Shown: piece by piece, positions 42,356 to 53,118 of the stretch | Position numbering within the stretch: the first letter of the stretch is position 1 | Layout: the number at the start of each line of letters is the position of its first letter | Source: Pipra filicauda | Lineage: Eukaryota > Chordata > Aves > Passeriformes > Pipridae | Assembly: GCF_003945595.2 (NCBI RefSeq) | Contig: NW_024104614.1 | Location: 248,001-312,000 of the forward strand | DNA length: 64,000 nucleotides | Direction of reading: 5' to 3' | Program-made: the position numbers and the translations under genes | Notes under the pieces: generated by a model | What the model saw: the letters and a program-made list of their open reading frames with translations, nothing else | Database searches by the model: none | Told to the model about the DNA's origin: nothing

Positions 42356-44447
42356 ATGGCTGCCCGGTGCCGGCTCACTGCGCGCTTCCACCACGTCCAC
42401 GGCACCAATGTCCGCCTGGACGCCTCACGCACACTGGCCACGCGGGTGGAGAGCTTCGCCAACGGGCTCTGCTTCAGCCAGGAGCCACTGGCACCTGGGC
42501 AGATCTTCCTGGTGGAGATCGAGGAGAAGGAGCTGGGCTGGTGCGGGCACTTGCGCGTGGGGCTGACGGCCCACGACCCCCAGAGCCTGGAGGTGGTGCC
42601 TGAGTACTCACTGCCGGACCTGGTCAACATGGGGGACACCTGGGTGTTCGCCATCACCCGGAGCCACAACCGCGTGGTGGTGGATGGGGAGGAGGCGCGG
42701 GAGCGGGGCCCGCCCTGGGAGCCCTTCCTGCTGATCGAGCGGGTGCGGATCCCCCGCGACACCCTGGTGGGGCGCAGCCGGCCCGGCCGCTACAGCCACA
42801 TCCTGGACGACCTGTACAAGATGAACGTGCTGCCCGCGACCGCCCGGCGCAGCCGCATCGGGGTGCTGTACGCACCGCAGCCCGACGGCACCGCCGACAT
42901 GCACATCATCATCAACGGCGAGGACATGGGGCCGAGCGCCAGGGGCCTGCCCACCACCCGCCCGCTCTACGCCGTCGTTGATGTCTTCGCCTCCACCAAG
43001 AGCGTCCGGGTTATCCCAGTGGATTATGGCTGTAGGTACCTGCCCCCATCCCTGCGGCATGTGCTGCGTTGGCCAGGAGCGGGGGGGGGGCTCTGGTGGG
43101 GTCACCCCATAGTCCCCAAGAGTGGGAATGTCAGAGTGTGACTCTGGTCAGAGGGACATGGGGTGCAGGGCACAGGAGAGCCCGTGGCTCCTGTTGAAAT
43201 CTCTGCCATGGGGGCTGCGCTGGGGCCAAGGGGAGACCCCCCCCCTGCAGCAGCCCTGCTGGCCACCCTTCCTGAGTCAGGCAATGGGGGTGGGTGTTTG
43301 GAGCTGCCCCAGGGCTGTGAAGCTTCGCCGAGCCCAGTCTTACCCACACCACGTGGCAGCCGCAGTCAACCAACGTCCTGCCCTGGCACCAAAACACCCA
43401 CCTACGCCCACCGCCCACCCCAGTATGACACACTGCACCTCCGCATCTGCTGGGTGCCAGGGACATGGCGTTCCCTGGGCAGAAACCCCGTGATGCCAGG
43501 CAGAGCCTGGGCATTATCCTGCGTCCCTTGGCTGGATGGGAGGGGCCAGGCTAACGAGGGCTAATTAGCTCTGGAAAAATCAGCAGATGCTGAGGATCAG
43601 GTGAGACTGAGCAAGAATGAGAGCAAGCACCAGGGTACCAGCTGCTCCCACCACAGGGAGCCACTGCTTCCCTCTTTGTGCCAAGGACAGCTGCTTCTGT
43701 CCCAAGACTGAGATTCTCCATGGTTTAACACCTGAGGAGAGTGTTGACCACAGTAGACGGCACCTATGCTGCGGAGCCACCTGAGGCTCTGGGAGGAGGA
43801 ATCCCACAGGGTGTTGTGTCACAGGAGCAGGAGCCAGGCAGAGCCTGGGCAAGCACCCCGGCAATGGCTGATGGTGGTCTGTCCCAAAGGCACAGTGGGC
43901 ACTGTCTCTGCAGGCAGCGCAGCCCTGGCCAGTTGGTACCCACCTGCCAGCCTGGTGCTGGTGCCAGTGGAAGCAGACCAAGGGAGTGGGATGTAAGGGA
44001 ACTGCAGGGAAGCCGCCAGAGAAAGAAATGCAAACAAGCCACGGTCATGCACAGCTTGGGAGCATAACTGTTTCCCAGCCTTCTTCCTATTAATGGGAAG
44101 AGCTTTGCTGCCTGGGGCCCTTAAGCTCCCAGCCCTGGGGGAGCAGCCTGGCACCAGGTCCTGCACAGCTGGCTCAAGCCTGGGGCAGGATGATGCTGCA
44201 GAACAAAGTCACCCCACCACTGCCCTTAACTCCAGTGCCTCTGAGGAGGCCCAGGCCAGCTCCTACACCCCTCTGTGCTTAGCCTCACCACTGACTCGCC
44301 CAGCTCAGCTGCTCTCTCTGTTCTCTTCCAGTTCCCTCCCTGCAGACGCTGTGCCGGCTGGTCATCCAGAAGCACATCGTGCACCGCCTGGCTATCGAGG
44401 GCCTGGACCTGCCCCAACTGCTCAAGAACTTCTGCCAACATGAGTGA
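42356..44447 (+). CDS. NEURL2: NEURL2, neuralized-like muscle ubiquitin ligase adaptor
   Basis: NEURL2 (Ozz) is the substrate adaptor of a Cullin-5/Elongin ligase in striated muscle; in mammals it targets sarcolemmal beta-catenin and embryonic myosin. Two coding exons, 42356-43031 and 44332-44447 (phase 1), give 263 residues (human 285). The NHR domain occupies about residues 8-215, with RFHHVHGTNVRLD, GQIFLVEIEEKELGWCGHL and TADMHIIINGEDMGPSA as landmarks. Exon 2 encodes the SOCS box (PSLQTLCRLVIQ, then LLKNFCQHE). The human C-terminal pattern GLPSLQ reads GFPSLQ here, from the codon split by the intron. The reading frame also contains an ATG three codons earlier (42347); I prefer 42356, because the MEF2 motif leaves little room. 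The intron is 1.3 kb and shows no other gene. Confidence 0.96.
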
Positions 44448-44661
44448 GGTGTTGAGGGCATGGCTGGGCTGCCCCCACTGCCAGCAGGCCCCCAGTGATG
44501 GCTGCCTGGTAGGATCCATGCCCTTTGTTGCCCCCTTGCCCTGGTATGTGCTGCCAAAGGGCCAACATGAGAACAGGCAGCATGGTGTTGGGATTTTCCA
44601 CACAGGGACGGTGCTGCAGGGCCAAAGTGTGGGCAGGGAGCTGATGTGGTTCAGAGAGAGC

Positions 44662-44667
44662 AATAAA
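44662..44667 (+). terminator. NEURL2: NEURL2 poly(A) signal
   Basis: AATAAA (in CAATAAAGCA) lies 215 bases after the NEURL2 stop codon. Confidence 0.8.
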
Positions 44668-44689
44668 GCACTTCCAGACAAGAGTCTGT

Positions 44690-46160
44690 CAAAGGAGGCT
44701 TGGGGCGCTGAGACCTCCCGTACTTCAGCAGCCACTTGTGGGAGCAGTTCCCCCGGCAGCAAGGAAAGGAGCACAGGCCACACACGGCCCTATGGGGCTC
44801 GGGACTTGTCGGTAGCTCTGGAATGATGCTGGGATTGCCTTGGTGGATCAGAGTAAGCGCTGGGGTGGGTGGAGCGTGGGAGGGCACTCACGTGGAGGTA
44901 AATTACAGCCAGACGCTCATCCTGGCTGGGCAGTTTCACTCTTGGGAAATATGTTTACCCGGAGAGCGATGAGTTATTTCCTGTGTGCTCAGCTAGGAGG
45001 GGGACGGGGGCGGACGCCGGAGCACCCAGAGAGCAGCGCTGGCAGCAGCCGTCGCTTGGGCACGTGCCTGTGGCCACAGAGCCAGTGGCCACAGAGCCAG
45101 TCACGGTGACCCTGTGCAGGGCCCAGCCATCCCGCCTCCCTGCCTGGGGAGTGGAGCCCAGCACTCCTTGGCTCTGTGCCCTCAGCCAGACTCCTCATCC
45201 ACTGGCTGGTGGGGATGGCAGCCAGGATCCAGCAGTGCCTGTGCTGGGCTGGAGAGGGAAGGCAGGGTAGGAGTTGTGCAGAGCAACAGGCAAGGTGGGG
45301 AAGAGCCCTCCAAAAACCAGAGGGGTACCCAGAGGTGCCGGAGAGACGGCGAGGGGGCTGGCAGAGCCTTCCAGGCCTCTTCCACAGCATGGCCAAGGGG
45401 AGAAACAAGCAGCTCTAAGCTTACAGAAAGGTGTTTTAGGAAACACGATGCTATATTTAGTCAGAGACTCGATAATATCAGATCATGTTACAAAACTCTG
45501 TCTCAAAGGAAATCCCCAGCCCGCAGTGACGGCCGACTCCATCAACACCAAAGTGTTAATGAAGGGAGCGCTGATCAGGGAAAACATGGATCGTGACCAA
45601 ACCATGCAACTGGGAGCGAGGTCTCTGACATTCCCTGCCATGTCCCACCAACAAGCTGGAAGCTGCTGGAGCTGCCCTGACTGCAAGAGGGCCAGGGAGC
45701 TCACCCACCCCAGAGCAGCAGCCATGGGCCAGGCATTTGCTCTCTGGGCTGTTTTCCCTCCCCCAGCCGTGTAGCCTTTGCTCCCCACCTCCCCCGGCGT
45801 TATCTGCCCGGCAGTGACCCCTGCACACGGGGGTGGGTTCCTCTTTCTTGAGGAATTGAGAGCAGCTGCTGAAACCAGATAAACCACTCCCCTTCTCCAA
45901 AGTGGGGCTGCAGCGCAGTGGGATTGCCACCCTCAGGAACTGCCACTTCCCACCACCCAGGGCACTGCGGTGGCACACGACCACCAAGCAGCACTGCCTG
46001 ATGCCTGGCACCCCATCCCCTGGCCAGGGAGGGGCATCTGCAGCTGGCACAGGGACAGACACAGCTCCCAAACAGCACAAGGCTGATTTATTGGCTTTGT
46101 TGCACAACACCCCACAGCTGGATGGTGCAAGGACCTGTGGGTGCTGGCCACAGATGAAAT
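44690..46160. other. Intergenic DNA where mammals have SPATA25
   Basis: No gene recognised. I looked for SPATA25, the neighbour of NEURL2 in mammals, and saw nothing resembling it. The stretch contains an 18-bp tandem pair (TGGCCACAGAGCCAG repeated at 45071-45100) and an AT-rich patch with CTATATTTAG at 45451-45460, a perfect MEF2-type site. The CR1 element begins at its right end. Confidence 0.5.
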
Positions 46161-46164
46161 AATT

Positions 46165-47725
46165 TTGTCACATGTTATTATGGGGCCTGATGGGATTCAT
46201 CTGAGAATCCTCAAAGAACTAGCTGATGTCATTGCAAAGCCTCTCTCGATGATTTTTGAGCAGTCCTGGAAATCTGGAGAGGTCTCAGCTGACTGGAAGC
46301 TGGTGAACGTTGTCCCGATTTTTAAGAAGGGCAAGAAGGAGGACCCCAGAAACTACAGGCTTGTCAGCCTCACTTCAGTACCTGGTAAAATCATAGAAAA
46401 GATTATTCTGGGAAGTATCAAAAAACACCTGGAGCACAAGGTGTTTTTGACATTGGTCACAGCCAACATGACTTCAGGAGGGGGAAGTCCTGCTTGTTGA
46501 ACCTGATTCCCTTCAACAACAGGGTAATTCACCTAGTTCACCTAGGAAAGCCAGCAGACGTAGTCTTTTTGGACATCAGCAAAGCTTTTGATACTGTCTC
46601 TCACAGGATTCTTCTGGACAAGATGTCCAGCCCACAGCTGGATAACTGTATTATGTGATGGGTGAGCAACTTGTTCACAGGTCAGGTATAAACACTTGTA
46701 GTGATTGACATCAGGTTGGTATCTGGTCACTAGTGGGGTTCTGCAGGGCTCCATCCTTGGCCCAGTTCTCTTCAACATCATTAATGCCCTGGACACAGGA
46801 TTGGAAGGAATACTAAGTAAATTTGCCAATGACAGCAAATTGGGAGGAGCTGTTGACTCCCTCCAGGGCAGAGAAGCCCTGCAGAGAGACCTCGACAAAT
46901 CAGAGATGGGCAATCACCAACTATATGAAGTTTAACAAGGGCAAGTGCCCGATTCTGCACGTGGGATGGGGCAACCCTGGTTGTGTGTATAGACTGGGAA
47001 ACAAGAGGCTGGAGAGCAGCGCTCTGGGAAAGGACCTGGGGGTCCTGGTTGATGTCAATTTGAATATGAGTCAACAGTGCCCTGGCACACAGGAGGGCCA
47101 ACTGTGTCCTGGGGTGCCTAAGGCAAAGCATTGCCAGCTACTCAAAGGAGGTGACCGTCCTGCTCTACTTGTCTTGCTCTAATATTCACTGGTGCAGCCT
47201 CACCTCGAATCCTGTCTGCAGTTTTGGGCACCACAATATAAAAAAGACACTAAGCTATTAGAGAGCATCCAAAGGAGGGCCACAAGGATGGTGAAGGGTC
47301 TGGAGAGGAAGCCTTATGAGAAGTGGTTGAAGGAACTTGGTTTTTTCAGCCTGGAGAAGTGGGGATTGAGGGGAGACCTCATTGTGGTCTTCAACATTCT
47401 CATGAAGGGAAGCAGAGGGGCAAGTACCGACCTCTTCACTCTCATGACCAGTGACAGGACTCAATGAAACAACATGGAGCTGAGTAAAGGGAGGTTTAGG
47501 TTGGATTTTAGCAAAAGGCTTTTCACCCAGAGGGTTGTTGAGCATTGGAATAGGCTCCCCAGGGAAGTGGTCACAGAACCAAGCCTGTCTGAGTTCAAGA
47601 AGCATTTGGACAATGGTGTCAGGCACATGGTGTGACTCTTGGGGTGTCCTGTGCAGGGCCGGGAGTTGGACTCAATGATCCTGATGGGTCCCTTCCAACT
47701 CAGCATATTCTATGATTCTATTATA
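46165..47725 (+). mobile_element. Decayed CR1 LINE with reverse transcriptase remnant
   Basis: A truncated chicken-repeat-1 non-LTR retrotransposon. Translation near 46180-46490 gives GPDGIHLRILKELADVIAKP, then WKLVNVVPIFKKGKKEDPRNYR, typical of the CR1 reverse transcriptase. Downstream parts appear in other frames, broken by stops and shifts, including LEKWGLRGDLIVVFN near 47360. The 3' end is the CR1 signature, GGTCCCTTCCAACTC followed by ATTCTATGATTCTATT at about 47709-47724. The 5' part is absent, as in most genomic copies. It lies between the NEURL2 and ZSWIM1 remnants. Confidence 0.95.
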
Positions 47726-47963
47726 CCAGTACCTCCCACGCCACACCACCCACAGCTGGCTCCCAGCCACAGCTGTTAGCCAGGTCAGTGGCTGTTACCC
47801 TTCCCATGGGATCAGGAGCTCCCAATCCAGTTCCTCTGCTGCCCTGTGAAAGAGGTGATGCCCATTCAGCAGATCAAGGACCTAAACTGTCCCTTCCATG
47901 CCAAGGAAGTGGCAGCCTGAGGGGAATGAAGGTGAAAGCCAGGACACGGCGGGAGCACCCAGC

Positions 47964-49131
47964 TCAGACACTGCTCAGTGCTAGAGCTTCACCTCTGATC
48001 TCCGCCATAAGGAAGGACATCACCTGGGATTTATACAAAGATTTGTTCCAGAAGCTCTTCAGGACCTCCAAGAGGCCATCAGCACTGTCTTGCCCGGCCT
48101 GATGGGCATTGCATCCCCTCTCCCACGGTCTACTGAGCATCTCTGGCTGCGAGGGCCTCCTGTTTGAATCCAGCACAGCCAAGATGTGCCAGCAGGGCAG
48201 CTGGAAGGCCTGGCTGAAGTGGCAAGTGCACTGCTCAGGCCTTTCAGGTCCACCCTGTGGGCATCCTCCAGGATCCGTACAGTCAGTGTGTCCTTCCTGG
48301 TGCCAATGAGCTGGGTGGACTTCTGAACCACAGCCAGCTCACTTAGGCACAGACTGGCAGCAGGCTCTGTGCAAATGTCACTCAAAGACTGTTTGATGCC
48401 TTCTTCAGTCCTTTGGTTAATCTCCTCCCTGCTGGGGTTTCTGTGGCCCCCAGTTTTACTGTAGGAGACAAAGGATATAACAGGGACTGAGGGGTTGTGG
48501 GTTCACCCTGGAGGAGAAACTGGGATGTTTCAGGCTGACACTGAAGAGCCTCAAGGAGCTGGGGAACTGCTGGTAGACTCTGGAGAATAATCACAGGACT
48601 CCTGACAGCTGCAAGAGAGGCTGACAAGAGCTGCTGCTGAGCTTCTGCCACAGCAGGGGAAGCCTGGCTGGAGCTCTGGGATGTGTCACCCTGGCACACC
48701 AGAGGGGCAAGAGGCAAGCTTTGGGGAGCTGCCTGAGCAGCACAGAGATCAGGATGGGGAGCAGGGCACGTCACAGCATCAGGAGGGCTCTTAGAAACAC
48801 ACTCTTCATAGTGCTGGGCCAAGGTGGTGATGCATCTCTCCAGAGAGAACCCACTACTGAAAACCTGGCTTAACCCCGGGATGACAACCTCCAGCTGCAT
48901 GAAGCAGCCACTGCTCTCCCCTCAGCTGCCCTCCCTGTGCGCAACCCAGATCCCATCACCGAGTGAAGGTGGAGCTGAGGCAGCAAGTCCGGCGTGACGA
49001 GGTCCCTCAGGAAGGCGAACAGCTCCCTCGATGCCCGCACCTACGGCTTTCCTGGTGGCCGTCAAGGCCAAGTGCTCGGTGTGGTGCTCCAAGCCCAGCT
49101 GCTGCAGCCGCTTGCAGAGGTGGAACAGGGT
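47964..49131 (-). pseudogene. ZSWIM1: ZSWIM1 remnant with stop and frameshifts
   Basis: On the minus strand I can follow ZSWIM1 in pieces across several frames. About 49131-49042 gives LFHLCKRLQQLGLEHH; after a shift, RELFAFLRDLVTPDLLPQLH; then GIWVAHREGS ending in TGA at 48922-48924. After that come GESSGCFMQLEV and a long insert-bearing segment to 48382. A further frame gives EEGIKQSLSDICTEPAASL and LAVVQKSTQLIG to ILEDAHRVD near 48255. A final frame carries an intact SWIM motif CTCHFSQAFQLPCWH near 48190-48230, and then ends at 47964 in unrelated sequence. The N-terminal part and the conserved C-terminal helix are not seen. ZSWIM1 in mammals is a single-coding-exon protein with one SWIM zinc finger. 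The damage is too much for sequencing errors alone, but those could explain single shifts. Confidence 0.8.
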
Positions 49132-49854
49132 GGGGGCTGCGCCATCACCAGCGCGACTTGGGCCGGCAGTGCGGGTCCCGCCGGGGCCGCCGCTACCGGC
49201 AGGGACATTGCAGCGCGCTCCGGTCCGTGTCCCACTCCGCCAGTCACCGCGCGGAGCGTCATCACCGCGGTAGGACCCGACCCCGCCCGCCGCGGCGGGA
49301 CAGGAGCGCTCGGGCGCCGCCCGGAGCGGCCGCCGCGCATCGCAGCGGGAGCGCACCGCTCCTCGGTGTGTCCGGCCCTCCGGCACCGGTTCCTGCCCGG
49401 CTGCCTCCCCCGGTGGCCGAGCCCAGGTTGCCGCCAGCGCGGAGCTGCGCTCCTTCAGCTGCTCCCCGTTGCTGTGCAGCAGCAGGCTGGTCAGCTCGAG
49501 GCTGAGCGATGGACTCTCTCCTCCCTGCTCTCGGGCCCGCTGCCCGCCGAGCCCCCAGCACGCCCCAGGGAGCTGCCTCCAGGGGGATGAGGGGTGCCGG
49601 TACCGCCGCTGCCAGCGCCTGCACAGCACAGCTCCCTCCACGCGCCCCCCATGCTCCGGCAGCACGGCCAGGATGCGCCGGCAGGGCAGTTGGTAGCGGC
49701 GGTGGCAGTCCTGGCTCACCCAGTGCACATCCTCCAGCTTGTAGGCGCGGAAGCGCTCCCTGAAGTCTCGGAAGCAGCGGAACCGGGCGCCCAATTCCGC
49801 AGCGGGACCCCCTCGGTCCCCCCGCGTTCCCGGGATCGGCCCCGCCCCGACCAT
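48922..49854 (-). pseudogene. ZSWIM3: Collapsed ZSWIM3, hybrid 310-codon open frame
   Basis: The frame starts at 49854, head-to-head with ACOT8 as ZSWIM3 is in mammals. Residues 19-39 (AELGARFRCFRDFRERFRAYK) match the ZSWIM3 N-terminus. They run directly into residues 40-90, which match the C-terminal SWIM region (LEDVHWVSQDC, LPCRRILAVL, VLCRRWQRRYRH). Some 450 codons in between are gone. Of the SWIM ligands only two cysteines remain, and the final histidine is arginine, so zinc binding should be lost. Residues 118-145 match the following helical tail (LELTSLLLHSNGEQLKERSS). The frame continues through unaligned GC-rich sequence and ends in ZSWIM1-derived sequence. It is open throughout, which in such GC-rich DNA is weak evidence for a protein. 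An assembly collapse could also give this picture. Confidence 0.72.
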
Positions 49855-50062
49855 CCGCCGCCGTTAAACCCTGGGGCACCGCCCACGCCCTGATCGTGGC
49901 CATTCAGCGCCGTTCTCTCCGGATTGACAGGAGGCGAGCCAACCAGCACAGAGCATCCTGCCTCGCCCTCTGACTGACAGCTCTGCCATCCAATCATCTG
50001 GCGGTGCGCGCCGCGTGGGCGGGCGGAAGTTGCCGCCGTCGGGGCCGCCGGTCTCGGGGGCG
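49855..50062. promoter_or_regulatory. ACOT8: Bidirectional promoter of ACOT8 and the ZSWIM3 remnant
   Basis: Only 208 bases separate the ACOT8 start codon from the divergent start codon of the ZSWIM3-derived frame, inside a CpG island that spans about 49180-50400. A CCAAT box is at 49990-49994. The same divergent pair exists in mammals, so the island may be kept by ACOT8 alone while ZSWIM3 decays. Confidence 0.6.
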
Positions 50063-52077
50063 ATGGAGGCTCCGGGCGGCACCGGCGGGGCCGGCGCGGG
50101 GTCGGGGCGGCCGCCGCCGCCTCCCGGGGACCTGCGCAGCGTGCTGATCACCAGCGTGCTGAACTTGGAGCGGCTGGAGGTCGACCTCTTCAGGTGCGCT
50201 GCGCGGGGGCGCCGGGCCGGCGGGACCGGGGCGGCCTCTCCACACGCTGCCGCCGCCGCTCACCGCCGCCTTCTCCCCGCAGGGGCCGGCACCACTGGGT
50301 GCCCGCCACGCAGCGCCTCTTCGGCGGGCAGATCGTGGGGCAGGCGCTGGTGGCGGCCGCCCGCGCCGTGAGCCGCGACGAGCAGGTGCACTCGCTGCAC
50401 TGCTACTTCGTGCGGGCAGGTGCGGATCCGCGGCTCGGGGGGCGCCGGGGCCGGGCGGTGGTCCGGAGGCTGGGGGAGCCCGCAGGGTGAGCAGGCGCCC
50501 CATCCCGGCCCCATCCCGGCAGGGAGGGTGCGGGTGGCACCGCCGGGCTCGGCCCCTGCAGGGCAGGTCCCTTCCGTGGCCCGGCGGCAGAATGTCGCTG
50601 TGCTGTCCCAGGGGACCCCAAGGTGCCGGTGCTGTACGAGGTGGAGAGGACTCGTACGGGGAAGAGCTTCTCCGTTCGCTCCGTGAAGGCCATCCAGCAC
50701 GGAAAGCCGATCTTCACCTGCCAGGCCTCCTTCCAGCTCTCCCAGGGGAGCCCAGTGCAGCACCAGTTCACCATGCCCACCGTGCCACTCCCCGAGGAGC
50801 TGCTGACACAGGAGGAGCTCATCCAGAAGTTCCTGCAGTAAGTGGGGAGGAAGGGGCATATTGGGGACGCCCTTCTTTGCGGCTGGTACAGAGGGAGGTG
50901 TGGAGGAGGATTGTGGTGGCTGCCTGAGGAGTTTCCAAACATGCCTGGGAGGGGAGCAGAGGGGCAGGACAGGACAGGAGCCGTGCCCCTCCTCTCTCTA
51001 TGTGCCCCTGGGTCTGTGGGCTGGAGCTGCTGCTAGCAGGACATGCCTCTGCCTGCCTGGCATTAGCCTCGTTTCTCCATGCTGGGCTGCAGGAATCCTA
51101 ACCTGGCTGAGAGATACAGGAGACATCTCAACAAGATCCAAGCCGAAGATGTGCCGATTGATATTAAACCCGTGAACCCACCAGATATATTCAGCTCAGA
51201 GCCACAGGAGCCAAAGCAGCTCTTCTGGGTGCGAGCACGAGGCTACATAGGTGGGTCCCTCTGGGAAGGTCCAAGTGCCTCCTGGGCCGAGGGCTCAGAC
51301 TCCACCTCACACTATGGAGCACTGTCACGACAGAATGGGCTGGGAGGGCTGTGATTTGGGTGCTGCCTGCGCCCCAGCCTGGGGGGAAGCCTGGGCATTT
51401 CAAGGCTGCAATGCAGGTGTGGGTGAGGAGCGTGAGGTGATGCCCTGAACTGTGCTAGGGGGCAAGGGGAGCTGGTCTGGAAGAATCTCAGCTGTGCTTG
51501 GCCTGCAGCTGTCCCTGGGGCAGTGGAGCTCTGTGCCCCAGATGTGTCCCATGGGCACCCACGGACGGGCAGTGCTGGTTGCTCTGCAGGGGAGACGGAC
51601 ATGAAGGTGCACTGCTGTGTGGCCGCCTACATCTCCGACTACGCTTTCCTGGGCACGGCCCTGCTCCCGCACCGGCAGTACCACATCAAGTTCATGGTGT
51701 CCCTCGACCATTCCATGTGGTTCCACGCGCCCTTCCGAGCTGACCACTGGATGCTCTATGAGTGCGAGAGCCCCTGGGCTGGTGAGTCCTTGCTGTGTCC
51801 CCTGGGGAACCACAAGGCCAAGGCCAGCCAGTCCCTGCAGCAGGCTGGGATGCGGGAGGGGAAGGCGCTACTCTGGCACACGTTGCTTCCCCTTCTCACT
51901 TCTCCTACCCTACCCATCCTGGGGGTGGTGGCTGCACTCTGACAGCTCCTCTGTGCAGGCGGGTGCCGGGGCCTGGTGCAGGGACGGCTGTGGCGCAGGG
52001 ACGGGGTCCTGGCTGTCACCTGTGCGCAAGAAGGAGTCATCAGGGTGGAACAGAGACCAAACCAGAGCAAGCTCTAG
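50063..52077 (+). CDS. ACOT8: ACOT8, peroxisomal acyl-CoA thioesterase 8
   Basis: Hydrolyses a wide range of acyl-CoAs, including bile-acid intermediates, in peroxisomes. Six coding exons, 50063-50193, 50283-50419, 50612-50837, 51093-51250, 51590-51781 and 51959-52077, give 320 residues (human 319). Two hotdog domains of the TesB type are visible, with RLFGGQIVGQALVAA in the first and AAYISDYAFLGTALLPH and SLDHSMWFHAPFRADHWMLY in the second. The aspartate of SLDHSMWFH is the family's catalytic acid. The protein ends in SKL, the classic PTS1 peroxisomal import signal. The glycine-rich N-terminus (MEAPGGTGGAG) differs from human. It is tail-to-tail with SNX21. Confidence 0.97.
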
Positions 52078-52298
52078 CTGAGGAGCCCCCACAAGCTGGG
52101 GCTCAAGCATACCAAGCGAAGGACCCTGGAATCAAGACAGGATCTGGACAGCAGCAGGAAGGAGACTGGGCTGGATCCAGCCCAGTGTGGAGTCCAAGTG
52201 CCAGAGGTGTCTGCGACAGACGGTGACCCACAGAGCATCAGTGTGACCAACTGGCTGCTGCACAGTGTGTAACCACATGCTGCCATCAGCCACCTTAA

Positions 52299-52304
52299 AA
52301 TAAA
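52299..52304 (+). terminator. ACOT8: ACOT8 poly(A) signal
   Basis: AATAAA lies 222 bases after the ACOT8 stop codon, on the same strand. Confidence 0.85.
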
Positions 52305-52716
52305 GCTGTTGGGTGAAGAGCTGGACTCTGTCCCTAGAGTTTGTCCCCTTGGATCTGTGACTGTGCTTGCCCAAGGGCAGGCAGCAGTGGGGTAATGGGG
52401 GACCAGCTCTGCCCCTACCGCAAGCTGAGTCACAGGAGGGGAACCTGTGCCACGTGTGCTGCTGTGGCACACGTTGCTTCCCTTTCTCGCTTCTCCTGCC
52501 CTGCTCCTGTGCCCTGGTGCCTCAGTTGCTGCTTCTGCTTGCCCTTGGGCTCCTCCCCAGGGCTGGGCTCAGGCCTGGGGCCAGCTGGGAGCCAGGGAAA
52601 TGGGATGAGGCAGCTCCCACCTCCATGTGGAGGCTTGAGGCCTCCCACTGATGATGCCCTGGGGGCATGGGGTGGAACAGACACAGCAAGCACTTTGGTC
52701 TTCTTCCTGCCAAGAC

Positions 52717-52722
52717 TTTATT
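52717..52722 (-). terminator. SNX21: SNX21 poly(A) signal
   Basis: TTTATT on the plus strand is AATAAA for the minus-strand SNX21 mRNA, 397 bases beyond its stop codon. Confidence 0.85.
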
Positions 52723-53118
52723 TAATAAAGTCCTTTTTATTATATAAGTTTTATGGGAAGTTCCCGGCAAGAGCCCCAAACCCTGCCAGAAGCCTTCCCG
52801 TTCCCTTGTGCGGTGCCAGTATGTCCCAGCTAAAGTCCCAGCCACTCCAGGATCCCCCACAGAGGGGGAGTGGCTCCAGCAATGTCACTGTGGGTGGTGG
52901 ACCTCCGTGAACCCCTGTGAGCCCCCAGTCCCACCGGACAGACTAACCACAGAGAAAGTGCATTTAGGAGGCAGCTCCAGGCACGGGCCATGCTGCCATG
53001 GGAGTGTGGCACTGCCCCCCTGCCACATCCCCATTCACGGCAGCGCCCTGCTCCCCGCCACCATGGCTGCGAGTCCCCTGCAGCCCCTGCCCTCCTGCCC
53101 ATGGAGGCACAGGCTGCT

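Noticed and set aside
46165..47725. Retroviral or other viral insertion
   Set aside because: The reverse transcriptase remnant and the 3' end are of CR1 LINE type. There are no long terminal repeats, and no gag or env pieces.
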